Shown: one piece after another, positions 32,915-44,505 of the stretch
Position numbering within the stretch: the first letter of the stretch is position 1
How the letters are laid out: each line of letters begins with the position of its first letter
Source of the DNA: Strongylocentrotus purpuratus
Lineage: Eukaryota; Echinodermata; Echinoidea; Camarodonta; Strongylocentrotidae
Reading direction: 5' to 3'
Assembly: GCF_000002235.5 (NCBI RefSeq)
Contig: NW_022145547.1
Coordinates: forward strand, 1 to 64,000
Length of the DNA stretch: 64,000 nucleotides
Notes under the pieces: generated by a model
What the model saw: the letters and a program-made list of their open reading frames with translations, nothing else
Told to the model about the DNA's origin: nothing
Databases searched by the model: none
Made by a program: the position numbers and the translations under genes

Positions 32915-33260
32915 ATGCTCATCTGACCGTAATCAATTGCCTCAAACCCCCGAGCTAACGGGGGGCTCCACCCCTGGATGCTCATCTGACCGTAATTAAA
33001 AACCTCGAACCGCTGAGCTTTCGGGGGCTCTACCCCCTGGACCCCACCAATTAAGGGCCCTAAGACGGGCTCCTGAATGCTCATCTGTCCATGATTAAAT
33101 GCCTTAATCCTTTGAGCTTCATGTGGCTTAGCTCCCTGAACCCCACGCAAATTATTGACCCGCCAGTGTCACAAATACAGTATCTATATATGCTTATCTG
33201 ACCTTAAATTAATGACAAAAACCTCTGAGCTACCGGGGGCTCCGCCCCTTGACCCGTGCC
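32915..33260. repeat. Minisatellite GCTCATCTGACCGTAATTAAA, about 4 units
   Basis: Same unit family as at 4090-4345, with GAGCTTTCGGGGGCTCTACC and GGGCCCTAAGACGGG words; the last units are diverged (CATCTGTCCATGATTAAATG). Confidence 0.85.
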
Positions 33261-33519
33261 GGGCCAAAGCCCCTGGACCCATGCCAATTAATGCTCAACT
33301 CGTTTCGCTGGCTTTACTCTACCTGATCGTTAATACTCCACTTGGAAAAACGTTTCGCAGGGCCTGCATGTAACATGTAAGAGTGGTGGTGTTTCAGATT
33401 TTTCTTCTGCCCCCAAACGTTTTTGTTCATTACGCCACTGCCCGTGAAAGGTGAGCCGCCTGGAATACCCCCCCCCCCCCTCAAAAAAAAATGCCTCAAA
33501 CTGCTTCCGGCAAGCCTGG

Positions 33520-33715
33520 GTGTCACCGTGGTCTAGTGTATACGTCACCGGACTGTGGATTACGTGGTTCGCGGTTCGAGTATTGCCGCAGCACTAAGGT
33601 CATGGAAAAACATTCATCTACATTTGCAACACTCGACGAAGGTGAGGAAAATGGGTTCCTGGCAGGAATTAATTCCTTGAAACGTTAGAGCACAATTATG
33701 GAGCGCCAGGAGTGT
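33520..33715 (+). mobile_element. tRNA-derived SINE
   Basis: The head has an A-box-like TGGTCTAGTG and, 40 bp on, a B-box-like GGTTCGAGTAT, followed by a body with CATTCATCTACATTTGCAAC and CTCGACGAAGGTGA. The same insertion at 62477-62720 has the better B box GGTTCGAGTCTC. It predates the B/D split. Confidence 0.75.
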
Positions 33716-33788
33716 CAAGTCTGACAAACATGAGCGCTACTCAAGAACTCACTAGTAATAGTTGGTTGCTCCCAGATATAGCCCCCCC

Positions 33789-33819
<31 letters not shown>

Positions 33820-35355
33820 GAAGATGTTCTGGATTATCCAAATATAAGATACAATCACGTTGGTAAATTTTAAACAATGTAACGGTAGGAATTGATCTAA
33901 TTTGAATAACTCTGCACTCATGAGGTAACAGATAATCCCGGCCTCTACAATATATTTACTTAGCCTATAGTTATACATAATTTCCAACGCCAATCTGAAA
34001 GGAAAAAATAACACATTCCCACACCAAATTCAGTATTGACAAACATGTATATGTAGTATTAGCCGGTCAAACGCGATTTCAATGTGAACATAAAAAGGTC
34101 ATGGCTAGGCCATCTAATAGTCTACTTCAAAAACATGAGCTCATTCTTTCTTGTATCTTCAATACTGAAAAGATGGAAGTCTAGAAGTCCTCTCCTTCTG
34201 ACTTGTATAAATATTACCAACTGACAGTACTAATATGAAAATGAAAGGGATATCTGATATTACTATATATAGGCTATCTCACATCTTCAATTCAATTTCA
34301 ACTTAGTATTGACTTCACAATTTCTTCAAAAATGTCAGTTGATTTAATAGCTTATATGCATTCTTGTTTATTTAAATGACCTCTGTGGTGTTACTAACAT
34401 CACATTTTGAGTAGGTATAACTGATATGTTTTGTTTTTTTAACGAAACCGAACTTTTTCAGCTCGTCTTTTGCTAGCATACCCTTTCTTTTTGTCGATTA
34501 CAATTCAAATTTAGAATAGGCTAAGAAGAACCATATAATCCTCATCTTATTTGTCATATTTTCGAAAACTATTGCAGGATTTCAAATACAGATTTCGCTG
34601 AAAATTATGAAACTGAACCTGACAGAAAATCTTTAGATATTTACAAAGATTGGACATTAAAGTTTTCATCATAAGACCTAATACACGAACACACAATATA
34701 TCAGCAAAATCACATTGAAAGGAACTCAGTGGTAAACAAAACAAAACGAAACAAAATTACAAACAAAAACAGGCTCTGTACATGTATGTACCATGATATC
34801 TGTTTGTCATGATGCATTTTTTTTACATTTCGCGGACTACAATATGAATATGATAATCAAAAGTATATGAAGTAACTATAAACATGAGCGTTAGTAGTAG
34901 ACAAATTGTTAATATCTCCTAGGATGGTGTTTATGTCTCATCCATTCTATCTATTTATTTATTTATTCTCTCTCTGTTTATCAGTTTCTTATTTTAAGTA
35001 TTATATTTGTTGTTATTATTATTATTATTGTCATTATTATTATCATGATTGTTAGGATTATAATTATTATTGTTATTATTATTTTTATTATTATTATTAT
35101 TATTATTACTATTATTATTATTATCATTTTTTTTTCTTCCAAATTTTTACAAAACATTACAAAAACAACAATCATACAAGAATTAAATAATTGTATACCA
35201 TTAAAAGAACAATAATCAAATACGAATCACTGTAACAATTACCAAAAAAAAAAAAAACAATCAAACAAACAAACAAACAGACCTGATGTAAAAAACTAAA
35301 AAATCAGTCTCGGGTGGTTTGAACTGTATCATTATCAAAATATAATTATGGATAA

Positions 35356-36350
35356 TTAAAATAAATTCTCAATAGGGGACCATTTTCTATAGTGCATGTT
35401 TTCTTTGTGCTTTTGTTTAGCAATTACCAATTCTATATGTCTGATTTTGCAAATAAACGTTTCAAAACCTATGAAACTTACTACTAAATTCCTGCATTTC
35501 TGAATATAAATATATCTCTTCAATGAGATAATTAAGTGATTTAATAATATTTTATGTGGTCCCTTCCAATCCTTTATGAATCCAAACATCATTCTTTTCC
35601 TAGATAGATCCTCATATCTGATAGATAGCTTTAGACCAATTTTATCAACAAAAGCTCGTCTTAAATCTTCAGCAACCTTACACTCATAAAAAAGGTGTAA
35701 AGGAGTTTCAACAGAGGTCTCGCACAATGTGCAAAGTTCTGTCTGAACTTGCTTCATTTTAAATAGTCTCTCATTGGTGTATAGAATATTATGCAAAATT
35801 TTAAACTGGAAGACTCTCATCTTAACTTCTATTGTTCATTTAAATGGGAGTAGATACATTTGTGGCCATTCCTCCTTTTCTATCCCATATTTAGTGGAAA
35901 ATAGGGGTTCACAGACAGGTCTACATGTCAATTTACTAACTAAATCAACATAAATATTTCTAGTTTTTAGTTTTTGAATTTCTACTGTCAAAAGGTCAGA
36001 CTGATCATGTTCATAATCTATTTTCTCCAATAACATTTGTATCAATAATTGATTAAATGAACTTCCCCATTTCTTCCTGACTAGCGATACTATTGCCAAA
36101 TATATCATGTAGTATTTACCTGGTACTCCTCTTGCTTTCCAAAAATTAAATTGCACAATGTTTCCATGTAGATCAAAAAGTTGATATACATAAATAGACC
36201 TGCCTCATGAAAGGCCTTACAGTAAACTGATTTATTATCAATAAGAATATATTGATTGTTCCAAACAATTTGACTAAGTACACTTGCTTGGGCTCCTTGA
36301 TCATCAACAAATTGATTATACTCCTTTCTTTTGGACCATGCCAACAACAA
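35356..36350 (-). pseudogene. LINE ORF2, C-terminal region
   Basis: Continuation in two frames, with WSKRKEYNQFVDDQGAQA, NFWKARGVPGKYY, then FKILHNILYTNERLFKMKQV and a zinc-knuckle-like CTLC-x7-HLFYEC. This C-terminal arrangement is usual for L1/Tx1-type ORF2 proteins. Confidence 0.75.
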
Positions 36351-38092
36351 GTTATGATAAATATGGGAATTCCAAGAGAATTCAACTGGCTCGTAGAATA
36401 ATTACTCATAAAAATCAATTTTCCACCAAATCGTTTACTATAGTGGTCAAAGAACAACTTCCAATGATGATCTGATTCTGTATAATATCTCTGAATCCAC
36501 TTAACCAGCTGTGTCTCTATCATGCATTTTAGTTTCGGGAATTTAAGACCACCTTCAGTATAATCTGCAATCATTGTTGCCCGTGATATCTTATCTGGAC
36601 CTTTCCATATAAACTGAAACATCAACTTTTCAACCTCCTTAACAAAATCATCGGGTATTTCAATATTGGAAACTATATACATAATCTTAGACATAACAAA
36701 TGTTTTCAACAGTTGAATTTTTCCTATTAAAGTTAACCCCCGATTCTTCCATCTTAAAAAAGTACATTTTATTTCATCCAGTCTCTTATCAAAGTTCAGT
36801 TTCCTGACTACTTCCTGATCATATGAGAAATGAATGCCTAAAATTCTTATGCTTTTGTCTGCCCAATGTATATCATTTGTTTTTTCTCTATTGTGCCTAT
36901 CTTTCCCAACCCATATACCTTCCGTTTTTGTTTTATTCAAATAAAGACCTGATATGATTGAGAATTCTTCAAAAACTTTGAAAACCATCTTCATTGATTG
37001 TATATTCCTACAAAAGCAAGTTATGTCATCAGCATATGCTGTATACTTTATTTGTTTTCCACTAAATTCAAAAGCCTGAATATTATCATTATTATTAAGT
37101 CTTGTAAGAACAACTACCAAGCTCAGTATAAACAGTAAAGGAGCCAGAGGATCACCTTGTCTGACTCCTCTAGACACTGGAAAATATCCAGTGGTAAATC
37201 CATTCACCAATACACAACTACTTATATTAGTGTGCAATGTTCTAACCCATTGTATGAAAGATGGTCCAAAATTGAACGCTTCTAAACAATTTAGCATGTA
37301 CCTGTGGCTTATTGAATCAAATGCTTTTGTTAGATCAAGGGCTAGCATAATACCTCTCAAATTCTCCTCCTTAGTATATTGTAAGAGGTCTGATATTAAT
37401 CGTATTCCTTCCCCTATGTATCTGCCTTTAATAAAGGCAGTTTGTTGACTATCTACTAACTTTCCTATCACTTTAGCAGCTCTCTTCGCCAAGCATTTAG
37501 AAAGTATTTTAACATCTACATTTAAAATAGTTATGGGACGCCAATTGCTCAGTGTGTGTTTATCTCTATCAGGCTTAGGGATGAGTTTAATTGTACCTTG
37601 TCTTTGTGACACAGACATTACACTATTTTCATATGCAAAATTGAAAGAATCAATAACTTCTTTTGATATCAAAGGCCAAAACATCTCATAAAACTCCACA
37701 GTTAACCAATCGTTCCCAGGTGTTTTATTTCTAGCCATTTTTAACAATTCTGCCCTAGCTTCAGAGCAAGTGATATTTCCTTCACATGAATTTCTTTCTT
37801 CGTCTGTGAGTTGCTTGATGTTACTCTGACTTATGTAATCTTTGCTCACCTCATCTTCCACCTTATCTTTGTTCTCAAACAAAGTTTGATATGATTTCTT
37901 AATGAAATCCTGTATTTCAGACTGTTTATCAATACGTCCTACATCTGAAGTCAAAACATCAATATTGGAATTTGCTGCTTGACCTTTTTCCAATGACAAA
38001 AAATATTTAGTACTCTTTTCCCCTTTCTCATACCATGTACACCTTGACCTCAAGATTGCCCCATCTGCAAAATAGTCATATATTTTAAACAA
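36173..38092 (-). pseudogene. LINE ORF2, reverse transcriptase part
   Basis: A 639-residue frame with GNDWLTVEFYEMFW, NWRPITILNVDVKILSK, AFIKGRYIGEGIRLISDL, LALDLTKAFDSISH, RGVRQGDPLAPLLFIL and YADDITCF. The catalytic residues are all present. The last 80 residues are out of frame relative to the family. Confidence 0.9.
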
Positions 38093-38095
38093 CTC

Positions 38096-39136
38096 CTATT
38101 CTATTTCCCTTTTCTTTTTCATTAATTCTTCATCTATATCTTCTGCTGCCATCCTGTCATCTAATTTTTTCAATTCTTTTTCAAGAGCCTTTCTTTTCTC
38201 TTCCCTTTCATATTTCTTCTTCTTAGAAAATGGTACAGTAAATTCTCTAATTTTAAACTTTAACCAATCCCATAGCCCTCCTTTATCATTACTATCTGTA
38301 AACTCACCAATCCATTCTGAGTATTTATTAGCTAAAGCATTAACATACTCCACCTCATTCAATAGACTATTGTTAAATTTCCAGTAGGACGGACCAGAAT
38401 TTTTTGTCTTAATTTTCATGTGCAAACTAACATGATCATGATCAGACAAAACACACGGTATGATATCATTTTCACTAATTGTATTCTGTAAGGATTCATG
38501 GATTAACCAAAAATCCAATCTAGATTGCACCAGTGGGTTATACCTTCTCCATGTAAATCCTTTTTTGCAGGGGTTTCTGATTCTCCAAACATCAACCAAA
38601 CCAAAATATATTTTCAGATTTTCTATAAGATTCACAGAGTGCTTCCAAATGCTTTTCATTGAGCCACCTGCCCTGTAAAGATCAAGGTTTTGAATTAAAT
38701 TAAAGTCCCCACCAATTATTAGAATTTCCCCATTTTCAACGTTATCTTGTATGGTCAATTCTACCTTCTTAAAACACTCAACCTGATCCTTCTCATTATT
38801 TGGTGCATATATGTTGCATATCACATAAACTTTCTTCTGAATTTCAACTTTTACCAATAAAAATCGTCCCATTATATCTTTAATGGAGTCTAACAATTTA
38901 AAATCGGGTGTCTTTCTTAATATAATGCATACTCCTCTGCTCTTAGAAGTTCCATGACTGAAAATAATATCAGATCTAACTTGATTTCTCCATAATGATT
39001 CTTCCTTTTCTACAGAATGAGTTTCCTGTAAAAGGATAATATCTTTGTTCTGTTTAAGCATATAATTAAAATAACGTTTCCTTGCTTTAAAATCCCCCAA
39101 TCCGTTAACATTATGTGTCATCAGCTTCAAATCCAT
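38096..39136 (-). pseudogene. LINE ORF2, endonuclease part
   Basis: A 346-residue frame beginning MDLKLMTHNVNGLG, with catalytic words LLQETHS, NIYAPN, GGDFNLIQN, SRLDFWL and SDHDHVSL all present, as in apurinic-type L1 endonucleases. A single TAG after KKREIE separates it from the RT part, which continues in the same frame. Confidence 0.85.
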
Positions 39137-39567
39137 AGTTGAGATATGAATTTCTTTAAAATACCACCATTATAAGATCAGGTTTAACATATATTAAACA
39201 TTCAGGTTCAACAAACAAACAACACAAAAAACAAATCATAACAAAGGCTAGTTCTTCTGTATGCCTTAGGGAGATCAAGGTGGCGCTCTACATCGTGGTC
39301 TTTCCTTTTTTCCTTTGAGTGCTTTTTCCACATATTCACCTATAAAAGTTCACTCTCAGAATTAGTTCATGAAAGATAATTAAACAAATAAGAGTTTAAG
39401 TTCTTGTCATTAACCTAATCTAAGTATTCCTTTTTCACTTTTCTTCTTGTTTTTAAGTAGGCAAGGTAAGTCCAGTTCTATAACATTATTCATGTTTTGT
39501 TTTTTTTTAATGTTTCGATGCATTTCGATGTGGAATGATAATATTTTCTTTCCTTTGACTTTTTGAG

Positions 39568-40560
39568 TTATTTCATCTTGTATTCTATCTCCTTCCCGTC
39601 TTTTCCTTCTTTGTAGAAGATGCGAGCAGGATACTTGAAGTACACTGCTCTCCTTGTATTTTCCTCTTTCAGCTTCTTCTTGATGTGAATCAGCTTCTTC
39701 CGTTGTTCACGAATTTCCTTGGGCAACATTTCATCCACGTAAATAGGATGCTTTCCCTTGTGCTCAAAGGGTTTCTCCTTCAAGAAGCGACGTGCGTTTA
39801 CCAGGATCATACTTTTTGTCGAGTACCGATTAAAGGCTGCAATAATCGGCCTTGGTCGAGGTGATGAGGTGCTTCCGCTGCGATGTGCCCTTTCGATGAT
39901 TACTTCAGCTTCAATCTGCAAATGCGACTTGGCAAATGACTGGATCAAATTTTCACAATTCTTGTTCTCAGCACCCTCTGGAAAGCCTTGGAACACAAGT
40001 GTGTTTCTCATTCCCCTGGCGGATAGGTCTGTCAGACGTTCGCGCAACTTCTTATTCTCCTTTTCTTGTGTGTGCAATTTCTCTTTGATTGAACCAATGT
40101 CAAACTCAATCCCTTCTTGCTTTTCCTTCACTTCTTCTATCTCTCTCTTATTGTTATCAATCTGAGTAAGGGATAAGTCTAATCTGGCCACTATGTCATT
40201 GAATTTTGAGTTCATTTGATCCATTCTGTCAAAAAGCTTTGCTAGTAAATCTTCAGTGGTAGTACTTGCCTGCACCTTTTGATCTCCATTGATCTTTCGC
40301 TTCTTCTCTGCCCGCGGTTCGTCTTCGTCTTTTTCCCTCTCCTTTCCTCCGACAGCTTGGGGGTGCGACTCCTGCGAGTCCTGGCCTGCTTCGCTGATTC
40401 CAGTAAGCACTGACTGCTGAGTGAGATTTTCAAGTTGAATGTCCGAGTTTTCATCGATATCCATCTCTGTTCTGCCTGAAATTGAGCCAGAAGGGGTGAA
40501 GTATTGGGAAATCCTTGGTGAATCGTCCATTTTGTCCATCTGTCTTTTCTTTCCACTCAT
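39568..40560 (-). CDS. LINE ORF1 protein
   Basis: An intact 330-residue frame starting MSGKKRQMDKMDDSP. The N-terminal third is polar; residues about 100-185 form a coiled coil (DLLAKLFDRMDQMNSKFNDI onward); then an RRM-like region (NTLVFQGFPEG) and a basic C-terminal domain (ARRFLKEKPFEHKG, YVDEMLPKEIREQRKKL). This is the order of L1-type ORF1 nucleic-acid-binding proteins. Confidence 0.85.
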   Translation of the reverse strand: MSGKKRQMDKMDDSPRISQYFTPSGSISGRTEMDIDENSDIQLENLTQQSVLTGISEAGQDSQESHPQAVGGKEREKDEDEPRAEKKRKINGDQKVQASTTTEDLLAKLFDRMDQMNSKFNDIVARLDLSLTQIDNNKREIEEVKEKQEGIEFDIGSIKEKLHTQEKENKKLRERLTDLSARGMRNTLVFQGFPEGAENKNCENLIQSFAKSHLQIEAEVIIERAHRSGSTSSPRPRPIIAAFNRYSTKSMILVNARRFLKEKPFEHKGKHPIYVDEMLPKEIREQRKKLIHIKKKLKEENTRRAVYFKYPARIFYKEGKDGKEIEYKMK

Positions 40561-40636
40561 TTTTAAATGATCTTACAGGAATTTTCCACGATGAGAAAAA
40601 AATACGGTTTGACTTAGTAGGGCGCCATCTTTCTCC

Positions 40637-40673
40637 TTTATTATTATTATCATTACTAGTATTATTATTATTA

Positions 40674-40748
<75 letters not shown>

Positions 40749-40800
40749 CATTATTACTACTACTACTATTATAATTATTATTATTATTATTATTTTCTTC
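40637..40800. repeat. ATT microsatellite right of LINE
   Basis: Long ATT run with a few ATC and ACT units. With the ATT run at 35015-35126 it forms the split target of the LINE insertion. Confidence 0.9.
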
Positions 40801-40868
40801 TGTACATTATTATTATCATTCATCAAAATCGTCATCATTATGATTATTTACCTCCAATGTGCATTTAG

Positions 40869-41109
40869 GAAACCATACAGAAAACAAATAATTAAACCGG
40901 AAGTTATTATTTCGCTTACAAATAGTCTTTCCGTCTTTGAGAAAGATCGATTAAATTATTTGATTCCCAAATATGGAAGCGTGACCATGGACGGAAACGG
41001 CTACTTCTATGTTAAGATAAGACAGGGTGATGAAGCATTTTTTTTATTTGAAACTGAAAGAGGAAAGTTAATGTCAACAAGCCCAGAAAACAAAACAGAA
41101 GGCTCCTAG
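40869..41109 (+). CDS. Orphan exon upstream of copy C, possibly Ig-like
   Basis: After an acceptor-like TGTGCATTTAG, an 80-residue frame runs to a TAG stop: KPYRKQIIKPEVIISL, then YGSVTMDGNGYFYVKI, RQGDEAFFLFETERG and SPENKTEGS. It lies 136 bp before the signal-peptide ATG of copy C. Decayed versions occupy the same place before copies B and D. The pattern DG-x-G-Y-F-Y-V..GDEAFF..E.E resembles DGEF...F-L-L-Y-N-V-T-EGDQIFCYESE of the Ig exon, so it may be a diverged Ig-like last exon of an upstream relative. The cysteines are absent. This reading is tentative. Confidence 0.4.
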
Positions 41110-41245
41110 TTTGTCTTAGGTCATTTCAGCGCGAGACACATCAACGTTCATTTCTTCTCCAGTCTATGTACATACATTTTGAAATACAATCATAAACGAA
41201 TAGCATCTGTTACTGACATCAACTCCATCACTTTGTTGATTTAAC
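41110..41245 (+). promoter_or_regulatory. Conserved block before signal-peptide exon (5' UTR/promoter candidate)
   Basis: This stretch (CAGCGCGAGACAC, TCTATGTACATACAT, GAAATACAATCATAAA) is conserved before copies B (6295-6420) and D (51045-51173) while surrounding non-coding DNA is more diverged. No clear TATA box. Conservation may only reflect recent duplication. Confidence 0.35.
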
Positions 41246-41315
41246 ATGAAGTTCGCCTCCGAGGAGACAGTGTTCGTAACTATCGCCATTGCAGCCATCG
41301 TGTCTTTACAAGGTG
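41246..41315 (+). CDS. Signal-peptide exon, copy C
   Basis: MKFASEETVFVTIAIAAIVS then LQG; 70 nt, donor GGTG/GTAAGT, phase 1. Hydrophobic stretch of about 15 residues. Confidence 0.85.
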
Positions 41316-41899
41316 GTAAGTATACTTAGACATATTCATGATCGTCATAAAAACTCATCGCATTTTTGTTGTTTGAATTTGTTTTGTTTACTTTGCTTAA
41401 TACTTGTAAAATATTATTCAAGAACGATTGGATAGTTTTAGGGTAGTTTTAAAAGACAGACCGAATACCATGTTACAAACCTTAATGTATCCACTGTTAC
41501 GTGCATTTGTTCTCTTAATTCTCAGTTTAATTATCTTTATTCATCTTGGGAAACGGAGGTGCTAGGGACGCTGCAGCACCCTCCCTCAGTTTTTGTTTTT
41601 CGGGGTAGCACTTCATCCCCTATATTAGATGGTGCTGAAGGGCTGCTGCACCGGGAGCCGTCTACTTAGTTTGAAGAGAAAGGGCACCCAGAAATGTAAA
41701 GACGTTATTTTCGTGACAGGCCACCCTTCAGCGCCCTGTTAAAAAGGGAAAAAATCACTTTCAATTTAACCTACCTTGGGGTGCTGTTATTAACTGTATC
41801 TGCTGTTTCAACATTCCGCTGCGTCAGGTATTACCATACGATTCAGAGAAAGCAGCCGTCTTATAATTTCGAAACTGTCCCTTTCATATCTTAATACAG

Positions 41900-42054
41900 T
41901 AACAAGTCAGACATCCTCTTCCGAATGGCACCGGCTGGATGACGCAGTCTATCTAGTGGATGGCATCACCCGAGTAAGGTACGATGAGGCGCAGTCTCTC
42001 TGTCAAGATTTATACGGAGCAAATCTAGCAAGGGTTGACTCAGACAAGATCCAG
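41900..42054 (+). CDS. CTLD exon 1, copy C (intact)
   Basis: VTSQTSSSEWHRLDDAVYLV, then DGITRVRYDEAQSLCQDLYG and ANLARVDSDKIQ. The conserved helix cysteine (SLC) is present. It is 155 nt, one codon longer than B and D (QDLYG against KGYG). Confidence 0.9.
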
Positions 42055-42719
42055 GTATGATTAATTTTGATTTAGGCTTAGCTCTGTTTAAATGTGTTTT
42101 CATTATAAATCAACCGTTGCTCACGAAGCGTCACTTTCTGACGTAACAACATGTAAAGGTAATGGTTATGATAAAAATGAATGCAAAATGAACGGTGTAC
42201 TGATAAAAATTGCCATGTTCCTGGCGCATGCGATAATATCTATTACACACGAGGATTGCGCATCATGGATTTCGTCAATACCTGCGCTAATAGAGCCTAC
42301 AAAGGCAGTTAGTTTATGGGCGAGTAATATAATGTAATCTGTGCACAATTTACTTCTGGAACGTCACTCACACAGGATAGGGCAAACACCGCGCCAGTCA
42401 AAGATACTGCCTGAAGTCAGCAATGACGCCTCGTGTCCAAATGGTAATATTCATTGAATAGGAAAATGTCAGATTCTTCATAATAAAAAACGATTCTAAA
42501 TCATTGTACATAGAATGTTGTGTACGATTCTCCATTCGAGTGATGTCACGTATAGAGAGATGTGGAGAATGTTTCACTTTGGTTTAATAGTTTCTAATCA
42601 ATATCATCTTACGCTCAGTCCATAAAACTTTTCTTTGTGATTTCTATTCCGGGTAACGGGTTTTAGGAATGGGAATTTAGTCGTATATGTATGTTTTGTA
42701 TTTGTCAATATCAATGTAG
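42055..42719 (+). other. CTLD1-CTLD2 intron, copy C
   Basis: 665 bp, no mobile element recognised; it is a clean reference for the heavily invaded copy-B intron. The point matching the B insertions reads GGCTTAGCTCTGTTTAAATG. Confidence 0.7.
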
Positions 42720-42835
42720 GATTTCTTGACGACTTTCATCTCTCCGCCATTAGAAGATACGCGGTGCTTTTCGATTGGTTGTGATGACAGCGAGGTCGAA
42801 GGTCAATTCAGATGGCTTGATGGCACACCAGTGAT
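42720..42835 (+). CDS. CTLD exon 2, copy C
   Basis: DFLTTFISPPLEDTRCFSIG then CDDSEVEGQFRWLDGTPV. The usual WIG tryptophan is S here (FSIG) and YF is CF, so this copy has diverged in the core. Confidence 0.9.
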
Positions 42836-42924
42836 GTAAGCACTATAATCACGATATCGACAATAAAATAAGTGCAATTTTTTATCAATCTTGTAGGACC
42901 AGGTCATGTCATTTAAACCGTATC

Positions 42925-43734
42925 AGGACAATTACCCCCTGGGCAATCACCCCCCGGAAAATTACCCCACACGTGTGTGCATAGCACTTGACGACAGCCA
43001 GAGTCATGCAAAATTAATAGTCTGTAAAGACTTTGGGATTTGGGAGAAACTTTTCATTTTTTAAGAGGGTACCGTGACTAACAAAAATTTAAAATAACGC
43101 TGCTCGAGAGAAATGTATTTCTATGCATTTTGAAAAGCGCTGGACAATTACCTTAAACTTACATCCTTCGTGGTAATTACCAACCGCACTGGCGTTGCAT
43201 AAATTATAATAAAAGGGAAATGTGTAGTAATGAGAAAGACAACGTGCTATAGGATTTTAAAGAATTGGGTTCATGCAGGGGATCTTATGGGCTCGTAGCC
43301 ATCTCTCAATGTGTCAGATCGTCTTTTGTTATTGAATCCTGATTGTCCACGGTAGTTTTCCTCGGGGGGGGGGGGGTAATCGTCATCTGGGGGTAGATGT
43401 CATCGGGGGGTAATTGTCCTCGGGGGGTAGCCGTCCTAGGGGTTAATTGTCCTCGGGGGTAGTTGTTCTCGGGGGTAATTGTCCTCGGGGGTAATTCTCC
43501 GGGGGTAATTTTCCAGGGGTAAATGTCCTTGGGGGGTAGTTGTCCTCGAGGGGTGATTCTCCGGGGGTAATATTCCAGGGGGTAATTGTCCTTTGGGGGT
43601 AATTGTCCTTGGGGGTAGTTGTCCTCGGGGGGTGATTCTCCGGGGGGTAATATTCCAGGGGGTAATTGTCCTTTGGGGGTAATTTTACGGGGGGTAATTT
43701 TCCGGGGGGTGATTGCCCAGGGGGTAATTGTCCT
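42925..43734. mobile_element. G-rich TIR element (AGGACAATTACCCCC ends)
   Basis: Left end AGGACAATTACCCCCTGGGC and right end its inverse with the same GGGCAATCACCCCCC continuation; about 44 bp of TIR. The flanks AACCGTAT and AACCGTTA suggest a target duplication of 6-8 bp. The right part (43360-43734) is a tandem run of GGGGGTAATTGTCCTC units. Absent from the introns of B and D. No coding capacity. Confidence 0.7.
43360..43734. repeat. GGGGGTAATTGTCC minisatellite, G4-prone
   Basis: About 18-20 short units of 15-22 bp such as GGGGGTAATTGTCCTC and GGGGGTAATTTTCC. Runs of four to ten G spaced by under 20 bases could form G-quadruplexes on the plus strand. Confidence 0.85.
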
Positions 43735-43900
43735 AGAACCGTTATTTATGTCAGGAAAAGATTATGTAACCGACATTATTTTTGTAGGGTTTAATAGTAT
43801 ACAATGTTATCATTAGTATTTGTTCACCGTGCCTTGAAGCCTGGGTATTTCATTGTTATTGTAATTGTCATGCATTTTATTTTTCTTTGTTTTATATTAG

Positions 43901-44055
43901 ATATGATGGTTGGGCGCGACGTCAACCAGATAATAATGGTCCGGGAGATCAAGATTGTGCTTGCCTCTGGTCGAGCACAGTGAATTACAGACATGGACGT
44001 TGGGACGATGCCGTCTGTTCACTGGACAGATATTTGATTTGCCAGAAAGGAATTT
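43901..44055 (+). CDS. CTLD exon 3, copy C (QPD type)
   Basis: YDGWARRQPDNNGPGDQDCA, then CLWSS, YRHGRWDDAVCS and RYLICQKG. QPD as in B, but the surrounding loop (ARRQPDNNGPGDQ) differs from both B and D. Confidence 0.9.
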
Positions 44056-44505
44056 GTGAGTGAGATCACATCTATCAATATGCTTATGTGTTTTCAAATG
44101 TCACTCTAGTCTTGCACACAAGGCGTCATTAATTTTGCCTGATGCAAGACTCCGTCAAAGAGTGAGGTGCGGTCTTTGATGCGCCATGTGAGCATGGCGT
44201 CGTGCAGAGAATGACCGCGAAATGAACAGTGCAGTATTATATTGCGCATGGGCTAACTACTTAATTCACTGACTTGATAAGCGCAAGCAATTGACGCAAT
44301 CAAAACTACGTTTCGTGTGCAGCGGGCTTTACATTTGAATTCAATTCAAATTCAAATATATGTGGTTATAAACATCGGATTATAAGGAGCTTAATACGTC
44401 GGGAATGTCCGAGTTTCTAAGCGCTTTACATTATGGAATGTTATTGTTCCTAAAAGACCAATGCCTTTCTAACACTCTCATTCTTTCATGTATCTCATCC
44501 TACAG

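Larger units (their letters stand above)
32166..35126. other. Intergenic block upstream of LINE, B/D and A/C shared
   Basis: Matches 3400-5950, 48240-50570 and 60880-63130. Holds a minisatellite (32915-33260), a SINE (33520-33715), a poly-C tract (33781-33809), AT-rich unique sequence and an ATT microsatellite at the right end. No gene recognised. Confidence 0.65.
35127..40636 (-). mobile_element. Near full-length L1/Tx1-like LINE in an ATT microsatellite
   Basis: A 5.5-kb minus-strand non-LTR element with ORF1 (39568-40560), ORF2 endonuclease (38096-39136), ORF2 RT (36173-38092), a C-terminal region (35356-36350) and a short poly(A) end at 35127-35135. The 5' end reads GGAGAAAGATGGCGCC. ATT repeats abut both ends, and the unoccupied paralogous loci (5820-5960, 50575-50720) show a continuous ATT run. 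ORF2 has few breaks: an in-frame TAG at 38096-38098, frame changes near 36350 and 36170, and a TGA near 35833. It looks young. Some Tx1-clade families are known to target repeats, so targeting of the microsatellite is possible. Confidence 0.9.

Noticed and set aside
40515-40868. 117-codon open frame rich in tyrosine
   Set aside because: Antisense to LINE ORF1 and then an ATT microsatellite.
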